Shown: positions 37,820 through 48,614 of the stretch, in pieces
Layout of the letters: each line of letters opens with the position of its first letter
Position numbering within the stretch: the first letter of the stretch is position 1
Assembly: GCF_030651625.1 (NCBI RefSeq)
Contig: NZ_JAUSCF010000017.1
Span: 124,001-188,000, forward strand
DNA length: 64,000 nt
Direction of reading: 5' to 3'
Origin: Hydrogenophaga sp.
GTDB taxonomy: Bacteria > Pseudomonadota > Gammaproteobacteria > Burkholderiales > Burkholderiaceae_C
Notes under the pieces: model-generated
What the model was told of the DNA's origin: nothing
Databases searched by the model: none
Seen by the model: the letters and a program-made list of their open reading frames with translations, nothing else
Position numbers and translations under genes: made by a program

Positions 37820-40066
37820 ATGGCCACGATCGATCGATTCCAGGGACTGTTCAAAAAGAATACGGGTGACGAACCAGACCTGTCGAACGCCACCGATCAA
37901 GAGATCGCCGAGATGGCGGCTGCCCGGCTTTCACCGCAACCGCTGGATCGTCCTGAGCCTTTTTCCTCGGATGACGAGGTGGGTTCAGGTTCCTCGGCCG
38001 GGTTGGTTTCGCTGCCGCTGCTGGGCACCAAGCCCGCTGATCAGCATCAGCGTACCTTGGCTGTCCTGTTGGCTGTGGGCCTCATTTTCCTGGGTGCCTT
38101 GACCTTCTTCATCTTGAGCCAGACGGACAAGATCAGTCAGCAGGTGGCCGCCAGCGGTCAGGCGCTGATGCAGTCGCAGCGCTTGGCGAAAAGCGTGTCG
38201 CAGGCATTGGTGGGCAGCCCTGAAGCCTTCTCTGAAGTCAAGGACAGTTCCACCGTGCTGGCGCGCAACGTGCGAGGCCTTCAGCAAGGCGACAACGAGT
38301 TGGGCATTGATGCTGCTGGCGCCGCATTTGAGCCATTGTTGGCCGATTTGCTGCCCAAGGTGGATCTGGCGGAGCGCAACGCGGGGGCGGTGCTTGAACA
38401 GGAAGCCGTGCTGACACAGGTGGGCGCCGCTCTGGGCACCATCAACCGGCAATCTTCTGACCTGCTTGAGATCGCTGAAACCATTTCCTCGCTCAAGCTG
38501 CAACAAGGCGCGCCAGCGGTGGAAATTGCAGCCTCGGGCCAGCTGGTGATGTTGACCCAGCGAATTGGCAAGTCGGCCAACGAATTCCTGACGCTGGAAG
38601 GGGTGAGTCCTGAAGCCGTGTTCTTGTTGGGCAAGGACTTGAACACCTTCAAGGAAATTTCGGAAGGCTTGCTCAATGGCAGTGAAGAGTTGCGCCTTGC
38701 TCCTGCGCGCGATGCGCAGATCCGGGAAAGCCTGGAAGCCTTGCTGAAGCTGTACGAAGACACCCGCACGGAGGCCGGTGCCATCCTGGGCAACCTGCAG
38801 GGCCTTGTGTCTGCGCGTGAGGCGCAGGCCGGCATCATTTCCGATAGCGAGCCGCTGCGACTGGGATTGCAGCAGTTGCAGAGTGATTTGTCATCGCGTT
38901 CCGGCGTGGGCGGGGGCGAACTGGCTGTTCTGATCATCGCTGCCTTGTTTGCACTGTTGTGCGCGGGCGGATTGGCTTATGTGCAGCTGCTCGACAGCCG
39001 TCAGCGACAGCTGGTTGCTGAAAGCCAGCGAGTGGAAGCCGAGTCGCTCGAGCAGGACGCAAAGCGCGTCAACGATGCCAACCAGGCGGCCATTCTGCGT
39101 CTGATGAACGAATTGCAGACAGTGGCTGAAGGGGATCTGACGCAAGAAGCCACGGTGACCGAAGACATCACCGGCGCCATCGCCGACTCGGTGAACTACA
39201 CGGTGGAAGAGTTGCGCTCCCTGGTGGGTAACGTGCAGGCCACGGCGACCCGGGTCGCGCAGACGACCTCGGCGGTGGAGAGCACCTCCACCGAGCTGCT
39301 GGCGGCCTCCACGGAGCAGCTGCGTGAAATTCGCGAAACCGGCCAGTCGGTGCTGGAGATGGCGCAACGAATCAACCAGGTGTCTGGACAGGCGCAAGAG
39401 TCGGCCTCGGTGGCCCGCACCTCTCTCGAAGCCGCCGAATCCGGTCTGCAGGCTGTGCAAGATGCCATCGGCGGTATGAATGCCATCCGGGACCAGATCC
39501 AGGAGACCTCCAAGCGCATCAAGCGCCTGGGTGAGTCTTCGCAGGAAATTGGTGAAATCACCGAACTGATTTCCGACATTACCGAACAGACGAACGTGCT
39601 GGCCCTGAACGCTGCCATTCAGGCCGCGTCCGCCGGTGAAGCCGGACGGGGTTTCTCGGTGGTTGCGGAAGAGGTGCAGCGACTGGCCGAGCGCTCCGCA
39701 GACGCCACACGCCAGATTTCGGCACTTGTGAAGGCCATTCAGACCGACACCCAGGACGCGGTGGCCGCCATGGAGCGATCCACGCAGGGTGTGGTGGAAG
39801 GGGCGAAGCTGTCGGACAACGCCGGTACTGCGCTTTCCGAGATCGACCGTGTGTCGCGCCGACTGGCCGAACTGATTGAGCAGATTTCCGATGCAGCATC
39901 CCGGGAGGCCGAATCCGCCAACGAGGTGGCGGGCAGTATTCAGCATATTTTTGCGGTGACAGAACAGACCGGAGAAGGTACCCGTTCGACAGCGCATCAG
40001 GTTCGTGAACTGTCAGCCATGGCCGAAGAACTGCGCCAGTCGGTCGCTCGATTCAAGATCGCCTGA
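37820..40066 (+). CDS. pilJ: methyl-accepting chemotaxis protein PilJ
   Basis: The 748-residue transducer has an N-terminal cytoplasmic stretch of about 80 residues, TM1 near residues 83-102, a periplasmic PilJ-type helical sensor module, TM2 near residues 365-390, a HAMP-like region and the MCP signalling domain with the hairpin tip ([36 protein letters not shown]). It senses surface contact through pili in Pseudomonas. The ATG at 37820 follows a GGAAGG ribosome site. The tip is typical, but no methyltransferase gene is adjacent. Confidence 0.92.
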   Translation: MATIDRFQGLFKKNTGDEPDLSNATDQEIAEMAAARLSPQPLDRPEPFSSDDEVGSGSSAGLVSLPLLGTKPADQHQRTLAVLLAVGLIFLGALTFFILSQTDKISQQVAASGQALMQSQRLAKSVSQALVGSPEAFSEVKDSSTVLARNVRGLQQGDNELGIDAAGAAFEPLLADLLPKVDLAERNAGAVLEQEAVLTQVGAALGTINRQSSDLLEIAETISSLKLQQGAPAVEIAASGQLVMLTQRIGKSANEFLTLEGVSPEAVFLLGKDLNTFKEISEGLLNGSEELRLAPARDAQIRESLEALLKLYEDTRTEAGAILGNLQGLVSAREAQAGIISDSEPLRLGLQQLQSDLSSRSGVGGGELAVLIIAALFALLCAGGLAYVQLLDSRQRQLVAESQRVEAESLEQDAKRVNDANQAAILRLMNELQTVAEGDLTQEATVTEDITGAIADSVNYTVEELRSLVGNVQATATRVAQTTSAVESTSTELLAASTEQLREIRETGQSVLEMAQRINQVSGQAQESASVARTSLEAAESGLQAVQDAIGGMNAIRDQIQETSKRIKRLGESSQEIGEITELISDITEQTNVLALNAAIQAASAGEAGRGFSVVAEEVQRLAERSADATRQISALVKAIQTDTQDAVAAMERSTQGVVEGAKLSDNAGTALSEIDRVSRRLAELIEQISDAASREAESANEVAGSIQHIFAVTEQTGEGTRSTAHQVRELSAMAEELRQSVARFKIA

Positions 40067-40101
40067 ACCACCTCCGAGCCCTCGAACACAACGATACCAA
40101 C

Positions 40102-43100
40102 ATGCTAGACAAGCTCGCCGACAGTTCGCAGACGGACGCACCGCTCGCCGACCTCGGTCCGCTGGCATGGGTTTTTGAAGAGCTTCGCAAGTCCTTCGAT
40201 GGTGCAAACAAGGCGATCCGGCGCTTCGTTCGGGAGACCGAACAGTCTCGGTACGACGATCTGGAGGCGGTCGATCCAGGCTCCCTGCGATTGGCTCGCC
40301 AGCAGCTCCACCAGGCGGTCGGCGCGCTTGAGATGGTGGGCCTGGTGGCTCCTGCACAGGTGTTGCGGGCCATGGAGGCGGCGGTCCAGAAATTTGTACA
40401 GCGCCCGCAGACCTGCACCCATGAGGCGGCCGACAAAATCGAGCGAGCCAGTTTCGCGCTGATCGAATACCTGGAAGCGGTATTGAACAACAAGGTGGTC
40501 CATGCCGTCGCGTTGTTTCCGCAGTACCGTGAAGTGCAGGAGTTGGCGGGTGCCGAAAGAGTGCACCCCGCCGATCTCTGGAATTTCGAGCATCGGGGCA
40601 CGCATGTTCAGCCACCCCAGGACGCCAAACCACAACAATGCAACGCCACGCTGCGCTCCATGTTCGACCGGCTGGTTTTGCTGGTCGTCAAGACGCAGAG
40701 CCCGGCGGCAGCGCTGCAACTGGCCAAGCTGAGTGCGTCGCTGTCCGCAGGTGCTTCAGAGGCGCGCGAACAAACCTTCTGGCGTGTGGTCGCGGGTTAC
40801 TTCGAGGCCTTGGGACACAAGCTCCTGCCGCCTGATCTGTACGCCAAACGAGCAACGTCGCGCATCCTGCTTCAGTTTGCATCGTTTGTACAAGGCAAGT
40901 CGCAGGTTTCGGAAACCCTGCTGCACGACCTCCTGTTCCTGTGTGCCCAATCTGAGCACGGGGCTGCGGAGCAGGCGCCTCACCTGCATGCAGTGAAACA
41001 GGCCTTCGGTCTTGTCGACGAACGACCGGTCAACTACCACCAGGCTACCTTGGGTCGCTACGACCCTGCCGTGCTGGCCCAGGCGCGCAAACGCATACAT
41101 ACAGCCAAGGAAGCCTGGTCGCTCTTCTCAGGCGGTGACGCCAGCCGATCGAGGCAGGTGGTGGACCAGTTCGGTCTGGTGGCCGACTCGCTTCTGAAGC
41201 TGCACCCTGCCAGTACCGTGCTGGCACAGGCCCTCGTCAAGGCCGCTGAGCACGCCACACGGGAGAGCCGCGGCGTGCGGCCCGAGCTCGCCATGGAGGT
41301 GGCCACGACCACGCTGTACCTGGAGGCGGCATTCGAAGACTTTGATCCCAATGCCCATGAGCTCACCGAGCGCACCCAGGCACTGGCTGTGCGGCTTGAA
41401 AGCGTGCTTGCAGGTGAGCCGGCCCAGCCGCTGGATACCTGGATGGAGCAGCTCTATCGCCGTGTGAGCGACCGCCAGACCATGGGCAGTGTGGTGGGCG
41501 AGCTGAAGGCGTCGCTGACCGAAGTTGAAAAATCGCTCGATCAGTTCTTCCGCGCGCCTGTTGAGAAGGCAGGCCTGCATGTGGCAGTTTCGCAGCTCGG
41601 GCAAATGCGGGGTGTGCTTTCGGTGCTTGGTCTCGACCAGGCGGTTCAGACCGTTGCGCGCATGCGCACGGTTGTTGATCAGATCCTCGATACCGAAGTT
41701 GATGAAGCCATGGCTCGCGAGGCTGGAACCTTCCAGCAACTGGGCAACAACCTCAGCGCGTTGAGTTTTCTGGTGGACATGCTCAACTACCAGCCTGCGC
41801 TGGCCAAGAAGCTGTTCGTATTCGATGAAGAAAAAGGCGAGCTGTTGCCACTGATGGGCCGAACCCTGGCCGAGAGGGTGCCCGAGCAGCCGGCCAAGGA
41901 CGACGCCCAGGCCATCGACGCAGGCGTGCAGCGCGTGGTGGAAGGGGTGCAAGACGGGATCAGCCTCGCGGATCTGAGCGAACAGCTCGATACCCTGGCC
42001 TCGCAGGCATCATTGGCCGAACAGCCTGAAGTGGCGCGTGCCGCTCGCGAGGCCGCGCAAGCGGTCATTCACGACGATCCCAAGGCGGGCGCACAAGCCC
42101 TGGTCGATCTGTCCGTCGCTTCGGCTCAGACGCCCAGCGAGCCAATGCCGATCAATGACGCCTCTGGCGAAGATGACGACCTGCTCGACATTTTCCTGGA
42201 AGAGGCGCGCGAAGTGGTGCACAACGGTCTGGCGGCCGTGAACCAGTTGCAGGCGCAGCCTTCCGATCTTGAACACCTGACCACCCTGAGACGCGCTTTT
42301 CACACACTCAAAGGCAGTTCACGCATGGTCGGCCTCACCGAATTTGGTGACGCGGCATGGGCCATGGAGCAGATGCTCAATGCGGCATTGGCCGAACAGG
42401 GTGTGTCCAGGCCGGAAATGCTCCGTCTGGCTGGCGAGGCCTTGGGTGGTTTTTCGCGGTGGGTCCAGGACATTGAAGCGCGCACGGACGTGCCATGGAG
42501 TGCCCAGCCGTTCAGGGACAGCGCCGAATCATGGCGCAACGACGCTGTGTACCGCCCTCTGGTCCTGCCAGAAATACAGCAGCCTGAGCTGGAAGCGGTT
42601 GCGATCGCAGAAGCACCTGAAGCAGATCCGTTGGCACTGGAATCGGCACCAGTCGCGCATGAAGTCGCCCACGATGGGGCCGCCATGGATTCGCAGCCCG
42701 ACCACGAAGCTGCTGAGCAGCTCGGGGCTGAAGGCAGCGATCTGGGCGCTCCGACCGAGTCACAGTTTGACGAGGGCCTGGAGCTGGACGCTGGAACGAC
42801 AGAGGTTTCTCAAGACAGCATTCCCTCTCTGCAGGGACATTCGGATTTTGTCGATACCTCGACTTTTGGGAGCGATCTCGGTTTGGCCAGTGACCCCGTG
42901 TTCGTTGAGGTGCGGGGTGAAGTCGCTTCGCAACCGATGTTCAGCGACATCGACATGGCCAGCCTCTCCCGCCTGTCTTCCTTTGCAGAGCCCGAAACAC
43001 CTGCCAGTGAAGACACCGGAGTACCAGCCGAAGCCGTCAGCGAGACGCCAGCCGAAGTCATTGAATTCCATGCCGGCGCAGAGCCTGCCGCTGAATCCGA

Positions 43101-46100
43101 TGCCGATCTGAAGGCCGAAGGGGCAGCGCCGCTGGGCAACGGAATTCCACAGCTTCATGCGGTCGAGGTGTCTGAAGATGCCGGCGGGGCGCATGACGTT
43201 GCTGTGCACTTCGACGAACCCATGGATGAAGTCCCTGATGACCAGACCAAGGTCATCGGGAATCTCCGCATTGGCATCAAGCTCTACAACGTCTACCTGA
43301 ACGAAGCAGACGAGTGGTCTCGCCGGCTGGTGAACAGCCTCGGTGAATGGGCGCTTGAGCGCCACGAGCCTCTGAACGTTGAGGCAGAGTCGCTTGCGCA
43401 CTCCTTGGCTGGTAGTTCGGCCACGGTTGGGTTTGAGTCGCTTTCCCGCATTGCCCGTGCGCTGGAGCATGCGCTCAACACAGTGAGTCAGCATCAGGAG
43501 GGGGGTCAGCAGGCCTCCGCCGAGCACGCACAGCTGTTTGTGGATGCCTCGGAAGACATTCGACGACTGCTTCACCAGTTTGCTGCCGGTTTCGTCAAGG
43601 AGCCGAATGCGGACTTGCTGGAAGCGCTGTACCGTGTGGTGCACGAGCCGTGGCCAGAAGCCGTGGTTGAGGTGCCTGAAGCCCCGACCACACCGTCGGA
43701 CGAAGAAGTCTCTGCGCCTTCGCTGATGGTGACCGAGTTCGAGCCCATACACTTCCACGAGGACAGACCCGGGCACGCCGCTGTTCAGGACATCGATGAC
43801 GACATCGACGTGCTGGACACCATCGACGCCGACCTGTTTCCCATCTTCACGGAAGAGGCGCTGGAGCTGTTGCCCCAGCTGGGTGGTGCGTTGCGCCAGT
43901 GGGTCGCTCGTCCGGACAACAACAGCGCCCGTGCAGAGGTGCTGCGCAATCTTCACACCCTCAAAGGCAGTGCCCGCTTGGCGGGGGCCTTGCGTTTGGG
44001 CGAGATGGCCCACCGCATGGAAACAGATGCCGAGCGCATGGGTTCGGACGTGAAACGCGGTGCGGACCTTGAACCCCTGGAAGCGGCATTCGATGCCATC
44101 ACGGCCCGCTTCGACGTGTTGCGGCATGCCGAGCATCCTTCTGAAGATCTCAAGCCACTGGCTGAAATCGCCGTGCCAGCCGACATTGCGCTGGTGGCTC
44201 CTGAAGATGCCCTCGTTGAAGACAACCGCCAAGAGGTGCCGCCCGCAAGTCCGGTTGCAGAGAGCCTTTCCAGCCTCACGCTGCCCCGCATTCCCGTGCT
44301 GGCCCAGGCCCGTGCCGGTGCTGCCGTGCGCGTGCGCCCGGAGCTGCTGGACCGGCTGGTCAACCAGGCGGGTGAGGTCATCATCACGCGTTCGCGCATG
44401 GAGTCGGAACTGGTGACCCTGCGAGGTTCGCTGAAGGACCTCACAGGCAACCTGGATCGCCTGCGCATGCAGCTTCGCGACATTGAGCTTCAGGCCGAAA
44501 CCCAGATGCAGTCGAGGTTGGCACAGGCTCGCGATGCCGACCAGTCTTTCGATCCGCTGGAGTTTGACCGCTTCACACGTGTGCAGGAACTCACCCGCAT
44601 GATGGCCGAGTCGGTCAACGACGTGGCCACCGTGCAGCGCAATTTGCAGCGCGCAGTGGAAGCCACCGAAGACGGACTCGTCGCTCAGGCGCGCCAGACA
44701 CGGGAGCTTCAAAGCGACCTGTTGCGCACGCGCATGGTGGAATTTGAAGGTATCTCCGAGCGGCTGTACCGTGTGGTGCGTCAGGCTTCGAAAGAGACCC
44801 ACAAGCAAGTGCGCCTCGACATCACAGGCGGCAACATTGAAATGGACCGGGGCGTGCTGGACCGGATGACGGCTGCCTTTGAACACCTGCTGCGCAACAG
44901 CGTCGTGCATGGCATTGAGTCGCCTGACGAACGCGCTGCCGCAGGCAAACCGGCCGAAGGTCGAATCGAGATTCGCCTGGCGCAGGAACTCAACGACGTA
45001 TCGGTGGTCTTCAGCGACGACGGAGCAGGCCTGGATCTGGACCGCTTGCGGGAAAAGGCCCTGGCTCAAGGGCTTGTTCAACCCGGTGTCAATGTGTCTG
45101 ATGCCGAGGCCGCACAGTTGGTGTTCGAGGCCGGTCTGAGCACGGCGCAAGAAGTTTCCGAACTGGCCGGGCGGGGCATCGGCATGGACGTGGTGCGTGC
45201 CGACGTGGTGGCGCTGGGTGGCCGGATTGAAACCAGCAGTGAGCGGGGTCAGGGAGCCAGCTTCAAACTCGTGTTGCCGCTCACCACCGCTGTGACGCAG
45301 GTGGTAATGGTTCGAGCTGGGGCACTCACGTTCGGAGTGCCGTCCAACATCGTGGAACTGGTGCGCCGCGTCAGCGCCGACGAGCTGTCCAAGGCGTACG
45401 AGACGGGAACCCTGCACGCGGGTGCCGAGGACATCCCCTTCTACTGGGCCGGCGCCCTGCTGCAGTCTTCGCCGCGATCGGTTGAAAGCGCACGCACCTT
45501 GCCTGTGGTGATTTTCCGAAGCGCAGCCCAGCGCGTCGCCATGCATGTGGATGCGGTCCTGGGCAACCAGGAAGTGGTGGTGAAGAACCTGGGGTCGCAG
45601 TTGTCGCGACTGCCCGGTCTGGCGGGCATGTCGATCCTGGCATCGGGCGCTGTGGCGTTGATTTACAACCCGGTGGCTTTGGCAACCGTGTATGGTGCGC
45701 AGGTTCATGAATGGGTGGCGGCGCAGGTGCACACCCCCCAGCTTGCTCAGGGAGAAACCGCTTCTGCCGCCGATCTGGCCATGAATGCGGTGCCCCTGAT
45801 TCTGGTGGTGGACGATTCGATCACCGTGCGTCGCGTCACGCAGCGCTTGCTGCAGCGCGAGGGCTACCGGGTGTCTTTGGCGGCGGATGGCCTGCAGGCG
45901 CTGGAGCGTTTGCAGCAGGAGCGGCCGACTGTGGTGCTCTCGGACATTGAAATGCCGCGCATGGACGGATTCGATCTGGTGCGCAACATTCGGGGCGACG
46001 CCCGCTTGGCCGGTCTGCCAGTGATCATGATCACCTCGCGCATTGCAGAAAAGCATCGCGAGCATGCCCGGGAGTTGGGTGTGGACCATTACCTCGGCAA

Positions 46101-46170
46101 GCCTTACGCGGAAGACGAGCTGCTGGCCCTCATCGGCCACTACGCCCAGATTGCCGCGGAGCAGGTTTGA
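40102..46170 (+). CDS. pilL: hybrid chemotaxis kinase PilL/ChpA
   Basis: The 2022-residue kinase is of the ChpA/PilL type. Three Hpt domains carry canonical His motifs at H734 (HTLKGSSRMVG), H1100 (HSLAGSSATVG) and H1285 (HTLKGSARLAG). A long helical N-terminal region (1-700) may hold degenerate Hpt modules. An acidic, disordered linker spans about 840-1060. The C-terminus has a dimerisation segment, a HATPase with the N-box HLLRNSVVHGIE (about 1595), a CheW domain (about 1700-1860) and a receiver with acceptor D1948 (LSDIEMPRMDG). It phosphorylates PilG and PilH. Confidence 0.93.
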   Translation: MLDKLADSSQTDAPLADLGPLAWVFEELRKSFDGANKAIRRFVRETEQSRYDDLEAVDPGSLRLARQQLHQAVGALEMVGLVAPAQVLRAMEAAVQKFVQRPQTCTHEAADKIERASFALIEYLEAVLNNKVVHAVALFPQYREVQELAGAERVHPADLWNFEHRGTHVQPPQDAKPQQCNATLRSMFDRLVLLVVKTQSPAAALQLAKLSASLSAGASEAREQTFWRVVAGYFEALGHKLLPPDLYAKRATSRILLQFASFVQGKSQVSETLLHDLLFLCAQSEHGAAEQAPHLHAVKQAFGLVDERPVNYHQATLGRYDPAVLAQARKRIHTAKEAWSLFSGGDASRSRQVVDQFGLVADSLLKLHPASTVLAQALVKAAEHATRESRGVRPELAMEVATTTLYLEAAFEDFDPNAHELTERTQALAVRLESVLAGEPAQPLDTWMEQLYRRVSDRQTMGSVVGELKASLTEVEKSLDQFFRAPVEKAGLHVAVSQLGQMRGVLSVLGLDQAVQTVARMRTVVDQILDTEVDEAMAREAGTFQQLGNNLSALSFLVDMLNYQPALAKKLFVFDEEKGELLPLMGRTLAERVPEQPAKDDAQAIDAGVQRVVEGVQDGISLADLSEQLDTLASQASLAEQPEVARAAREAAQAVIHDDPKAGAQALVDLSVASAQTPSEPMPINDASGEDDDLLDIFLEEAREVVHNGLAAVNQLQAQPSDLEHLTTLRRAFHTLKGSSRMVGLTEFGDAAWAMEQMLNAALAEQGVSRPEMLRLAGEALGGFSRWVQDIEARTDVPWSAQPFRDSAESWRNDAVYRPLVLPEIQQPELEAVAIAEAPEADPLALESAPVAHEVAHDGAAMDSQPDHEAAEQLGAEGSDLGAPTESQFDEGLELDAGTTEVSQDSIPSLQGHSDFVDTSTFGSDLGLASDPVFVEVRGEVASQPMFSDIDMASLSRLSSFAEPETPASEDTGVPAEAVSETPAEVIEFHAGAEPAAESDADLKAEGAAPLGNGIPQLHAVEVSEDAGGAHDVAVHFDEPMDEVPDDQTKVIGNLRIGIKLYNVYLNEADEWSRRLVNSLGEWALERHEPLNVEAESLAHSLAGSSATVGFESLSRIARALEHALNTVSQHQEGGQQASAEHAQLFVDASEDIRRLLHQFAAGFVKEPNADLLEALYRVVHEPWPEAVVEVPEAPTTPSDEEVSAPSLMVTEFEPIHFHEDRPGHAAVQDIDDDIDVLDTIDADLFPIFTEEALELLPQLGGALRQWVARPDNNSARAEVLRNLHTLKGSARLAGALRLGEMAHRMETDAERMGSDVKRGADLEPLEAAFDAITARFDVLRHAEHPSEDLKPLAEIAVPADIALVAPEDALVEDNRQEVPPASPVAESLSSLTLPRIPVLAQARAGAAVRVRPELLDRLVNQAGEVIITRSRMESELVTLRGSLKDLTGNLDRLRMQLRDIELQAETQMQSRLAQARDADQSFDPLEFDRFTRVQELTRMMAESVNDVATVQRNLQRAVEATEDGLVAQARQTRELQSDLLRTRMVEFEGISERLYRVVRQASKETHKQVRLDITGGNIEMDRGVLDRMTAAFEHLLRNSVVHGIESPDERAAAGKPAEGRIEIRLAQELNDVSVVFSDDGAGLDLDRLREKALAQGLVQPGVNVSDAEAAQLVFEAGLSTAQEVSELAGRGIGMDVVRADVVALGGRIETSSERGQGASFKLVLPLTTAVTQVVMVRAGALTFGVPSNIVELVRRVSADELSKAYETGTLHAGAEDIPFYWAGALLQSSPRSVESARTLPVVIFRSAAQRVAMHVDAVLGNQEVVVKNLGSQLSRLPGLAGMSILASGAVALIYNPVALATVYGAQVHEWVAAQVHTPQLAQGETASAADLAMNAVPLILVVDDSITVRRVTQRLLQREGYRVSLAADGLQALERLQQERPTVVLSDIEMPRMDGFDLVRNIRGDARLAGLPVIMITSRIAEKHREHARELGVDHYLGKPYAEDELLALIGHYAQIAAEQV

Positions 46171-46189
46171 CGGGGCTCATCCCAGCCAC

Positions 46190-46345
46190 GCTTCGCGTGA
46201 CCCCCTCAAGGGGGCGATACCAGTGGCCCGGTAAAGCCGGTTCCACGGTATCTCTGGACTGAGACACTTCGCGCCGGAGAGGGTTTGGTACATCCCCGCA
46301 GCGGCTTCGCGCGTTCCCCTCAAGGGGGCAATGCCTGCGGGGCAA
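46190..46345. repeat. paired GC-rich repeats after pilL
   Basis: Two related units, each a CTTCGCG stem followed by a CCCCTCAAGGGGG palindrome, lie at about 46190-46225 and 46303-46340. An intervening CCGGTAAAGCCGG hairpin lies between them. They fill the 178-bp gap between the convergent pilL and photolyase genes and belong to the same family as the other intergenic repeats. Confidence 0.6.
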
Positions 46346-46348
46346 ACT

Positions 46349-47830
46349 TCAGATCTTTTTCGGGTTCTTGACCACGGCGTAGCGCCTTAACGTGGCTTCC
46401 CTTGCTTCTGCGTGGTCCACGATGGGCAATGGGTAGTTCTCACCCAGCACAAGGCCCGCCGCTGCTTTCTCGATCTCGTTGGCCTTCCAGGGAGCGTGAA
46501 CAGCCGCGTCAGGCAGGCCGGCGAGCTGAGGCAGATAGCGCCGGATGAACTTGCCGCCAGGATCGAACTTCTCGCTTTGAGTGACAGGGTTGAAGATGCG
46601 GAAATAGGGCTGCGCATCACACCCGCTGGAACTGGCCCATTGCCAGCCACCGTTGTTGGCAGCAAGGTCGAAGTCGATCAGGTGCTCGGCGAAATAGCGC
46701 TCCCCCCAGCGCCAATCGATCCCCAGGTCTTTCACCAGGAAACTGGCGACCACCATGCGCAGGCGGTTGTGCATGTAGCCCGTCTGGTTGATCTGGGCCA
46801 TGGCCGCGTCCACCAGTGGGTAACCGGTCCGCCCCTCGCACCACGCCGCAAACAGGACCTTGGCGTGTTTGCCGTGTTCAAACTTGATGTGGTCGTACTC
46901 GGGCTTGAACGCACGGTCCACCACATGGGAGTGATTGGCCAGCACCTGGTGGTAGAAATCACGCCAGATCAGCTCAGACAGCCATGTGCTCGCACCTGCC
47001 ATGCCCTGCAGATGCATCTGATACGCCACCGAAGCCACCCGGCGGATCGAGATGGTGCCGAAGCGCAAGTGCACACTGAGGTAGCTGGGCCCCTTCACGG
47101 CGGGAAAGTTGCGGGCATCCTCATACCAGTCGATGCGCTGCACGAAGTCTTCGAACAGCTGATGCGCGCCGCTGCTGCCGGTGGGCATGGGCAGTTGAGA
47201 CAAATTGCTTGCTTCGAATCCGATGTCTGGCAAGCTCGGCACTCCCGACGCCAGGTCGGCAGAAAGAGGCGCCAGCGAAGTCCCGTATTTCTCCACGGGA
47301 TAGGATTTCAAATGAAACGGGGTGAGCTGTTTGAGCCAGGCGTTCTTGTAGGGAGTGAACACCCCGAATGCATGTCCGGCCTGCGTGAGCACCTCGCGAC
47401 GCTCGAAGATCACATGGTCCTTGTGGCTGTGCAAAAGGATGCCCGCATGCGCGAGGTTGCCGAACACCTGGGCGTCGCGCGCCAGTGCGGCGGGCTCGTC
47501 GTCGTGATTGGCGAAGACAGCCTGAACCTGCAGTTCCTGCGCCAATGCAGGGATCTCGGTCTGTGCCCGAGCATGGCGCACGATCAACCCCGCGCCCGGC
47601 ACGCCGTTCAGCTCGGCCATCCTGCGCAATTGCTCGTCGAGCTCAACCAGTGATTCGCGGATGAATTCCACGCGGCGGTCGACCCGATTCAGCCCGTCCA
47701 GGATGTCCGTGTCGAAGACGAACACACACCAGACCTGCTTGCAGGCTTTGAGCGCATGGTGCAGGGCCGCGTTGTCATCTGCACGCAGGTCGCGGCGGAA
47801 CCACATCAGGCCTTTGTCGTAGGTGTTCAT
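46349..47830 (-). CDS. phrB: deoxyribodipyrimidine photolyase
   Basis: The 493-residue flavoprotein repairs cyclobutane pyrimidine dimers with blue light. The N-terminal antenna domain (LMWFRRDLRADDNAAL) and the C-terminal FAD domain (LSELIWRDFYHQVL, GRTGYPLVDAAMAQINQTGYMHNRLRMVVASFLVKDL) are complete. The DLAANNGGWQWASSSGCDAQPYFRIFNP block is typical of class I CPD photolyases. The start at 47830 is preferred over an upstream in-frame start at 47923 because the extra residues overlap the algH 5' end. Confidence 0.94.
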   Translation of the reverse strand: MNTYDKGLMWFRRDLRADDNAALHHALKACKQVWCVFVFDTDILDGLNRVDRRVEFIRESLVELDEQLRRMAELNGVPGAGLIVRHARAQTEIPALAQELQVQAVFANHDDEPAALARDAQVFGNLAHAGILLHSHKDHVIFERREVLTQAGHAFGVFTPYKNAWLKQLTPFHLKSYPVEKYGTSLAPLSADLASGVPSLPDIGFEASNLSQLPMPTGSSGAHQLFEDFVQRIDWYEDARNFPAVKGPSYLSVHLRFGTISIRRVASVAYQMHLQGMAGASTWLSELIWRDFYHQVLANHSHVVDRAFKPEYDHIKFEHGKHAKVLFAAWCEGRTGYPLVDAAMAQINQTGYMHNRLRMVVASFLVKDLGIDWRWGERYFAEHLIDFDLAANNGGWQWASSSGCDAQPYFRIFNPVTQSEKFDPGGKFIRRYLPQLAGLPDAAVHAPWKANEIEKAAAGLVLGENYPLPIVDHAEAREATLRRYAVVKNPKKI

Positions 47831-47884
47831 GGGGGCGTCCGGGCTGCTTGCGGCCGAAAAAATGGCGCGGCTTAAAATCCCGCG

Positions 47885-48475
47885 ATGTTTGCTGATTCTG
47901 CCCCCACCAACCTGACCAATCATTTCCTGATTGCGATGCCCGCCTTGAGCGACGAGCTATTCGGTCGCAGTGTGGTGTTTCTGTGTGAGCACAGTGAAAA
48001 GGGTGCATTGGGCCTGGTCATCAACAAACCCAGCGACATCCTGTTGCCCCGCCTTTTTGAAAAGATCGACCTCTCGCTGGGCCGTGAAGACCTGTCCGAC
48101 CAGCCTGTGTTTCAAGGCGGACCGGTGCAGACCGAACGTGGGTTCGTTCTGCACGACGCGGTCGAAGGCGGCGAGGGTGAGTCTGTTTATGCGTCCACCC
48201 TGTCCATTCCTGGCGGGCTGGAAATGACCACGTCCAAAGACGTGCTGGAAGCGATTTCCTCTGGCGCTGGTCCGCGCAGGGTGTTCGTGACCCTGGGTTA
48301 TGCGTCATGGGGCCAGGGTCAGCTGGAATCTGAAATCACGGAAAACAGCTGGCTCACGGTGGAGGCTGACCCCAACCTGATCTTCGATGCACCCGTGGCC
48401 GAACGCTACGAAAGGGCCATGGGCCTGCTGGGCTTGCAGCCCTGGATGCTTTCGCCCGACGCGGGGCATGGATGA
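47885..48475 (+). CDS. algH: YqgE/AlgH family protein
   Basis: The 196-residue protein is of the UPF0301 family, with the conserved LTNHFLIAMPALSDELFGRSVVFLCEHSEKGALGLVINKP start region and VFVTLGYASWGQGQLESEI. It was named AlgH in Pseudomonas for an effect on alginate; the molecular role is unknown. It begins the block algH-ruvX-pyrR-pyrB-pyrC', the same order as in Pseudomonas. Confidence 0.93.
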   Translation: MFADSAPTNLTNHFLIAMPALSDELFGRSVVFLCEHSEKGALGLVINKPSDILLPRLFEKIDLSLGREDLSDQPVFQGGPVQTERGFVLHDAVEGGEGESVYASTLSIPGGLEMTTSKDVLEAISSGAGPRRVFVTLGYASWGQGQLESEITENSWLTVEADPNLIFDAPVAERYERAMGLLGLQPWMLSPDAGHG

Positions 48476-48478
48476 AGC

Positions 48479-48600
48479 ACCCCCCGCGCCGCTTCGCGTC
48501 ACCCCCCTCTCTCGCCTTCGGCGGGAGGGGGGCCACACCTGCGGCCCGGCGAAGCCGGTTTCGCGGAGTGTGCGAATTGGCGGGGCATCGTGTCTTTGGC
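48479..48600. repeat. GC-rich intergenic repeat between algH and ruvX
   Basis: The block contains CGCCGCTTCGCG, CCCCCCTCTCTCGCCTTCGGCGGGAGGGGGG (a stem of about 10 bp with an internal hairpin) and CCGGCGAAGCCGG. It resembles the other scattered repeats and lies inside a likely operon, where it may act as an RNA processing or attenuation element. Confidence 0.5.
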
Positions 48601-48614
48601 GGGGCGAACAGCGG

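Noticed and set aside
42760-46140. 1126-codon open frame antisense to pilL
   Set aside because: It mirrors the codon pattern of the kinase gene in high-GC DNA; the translation is His/Arg-rich with no domain and no start context.
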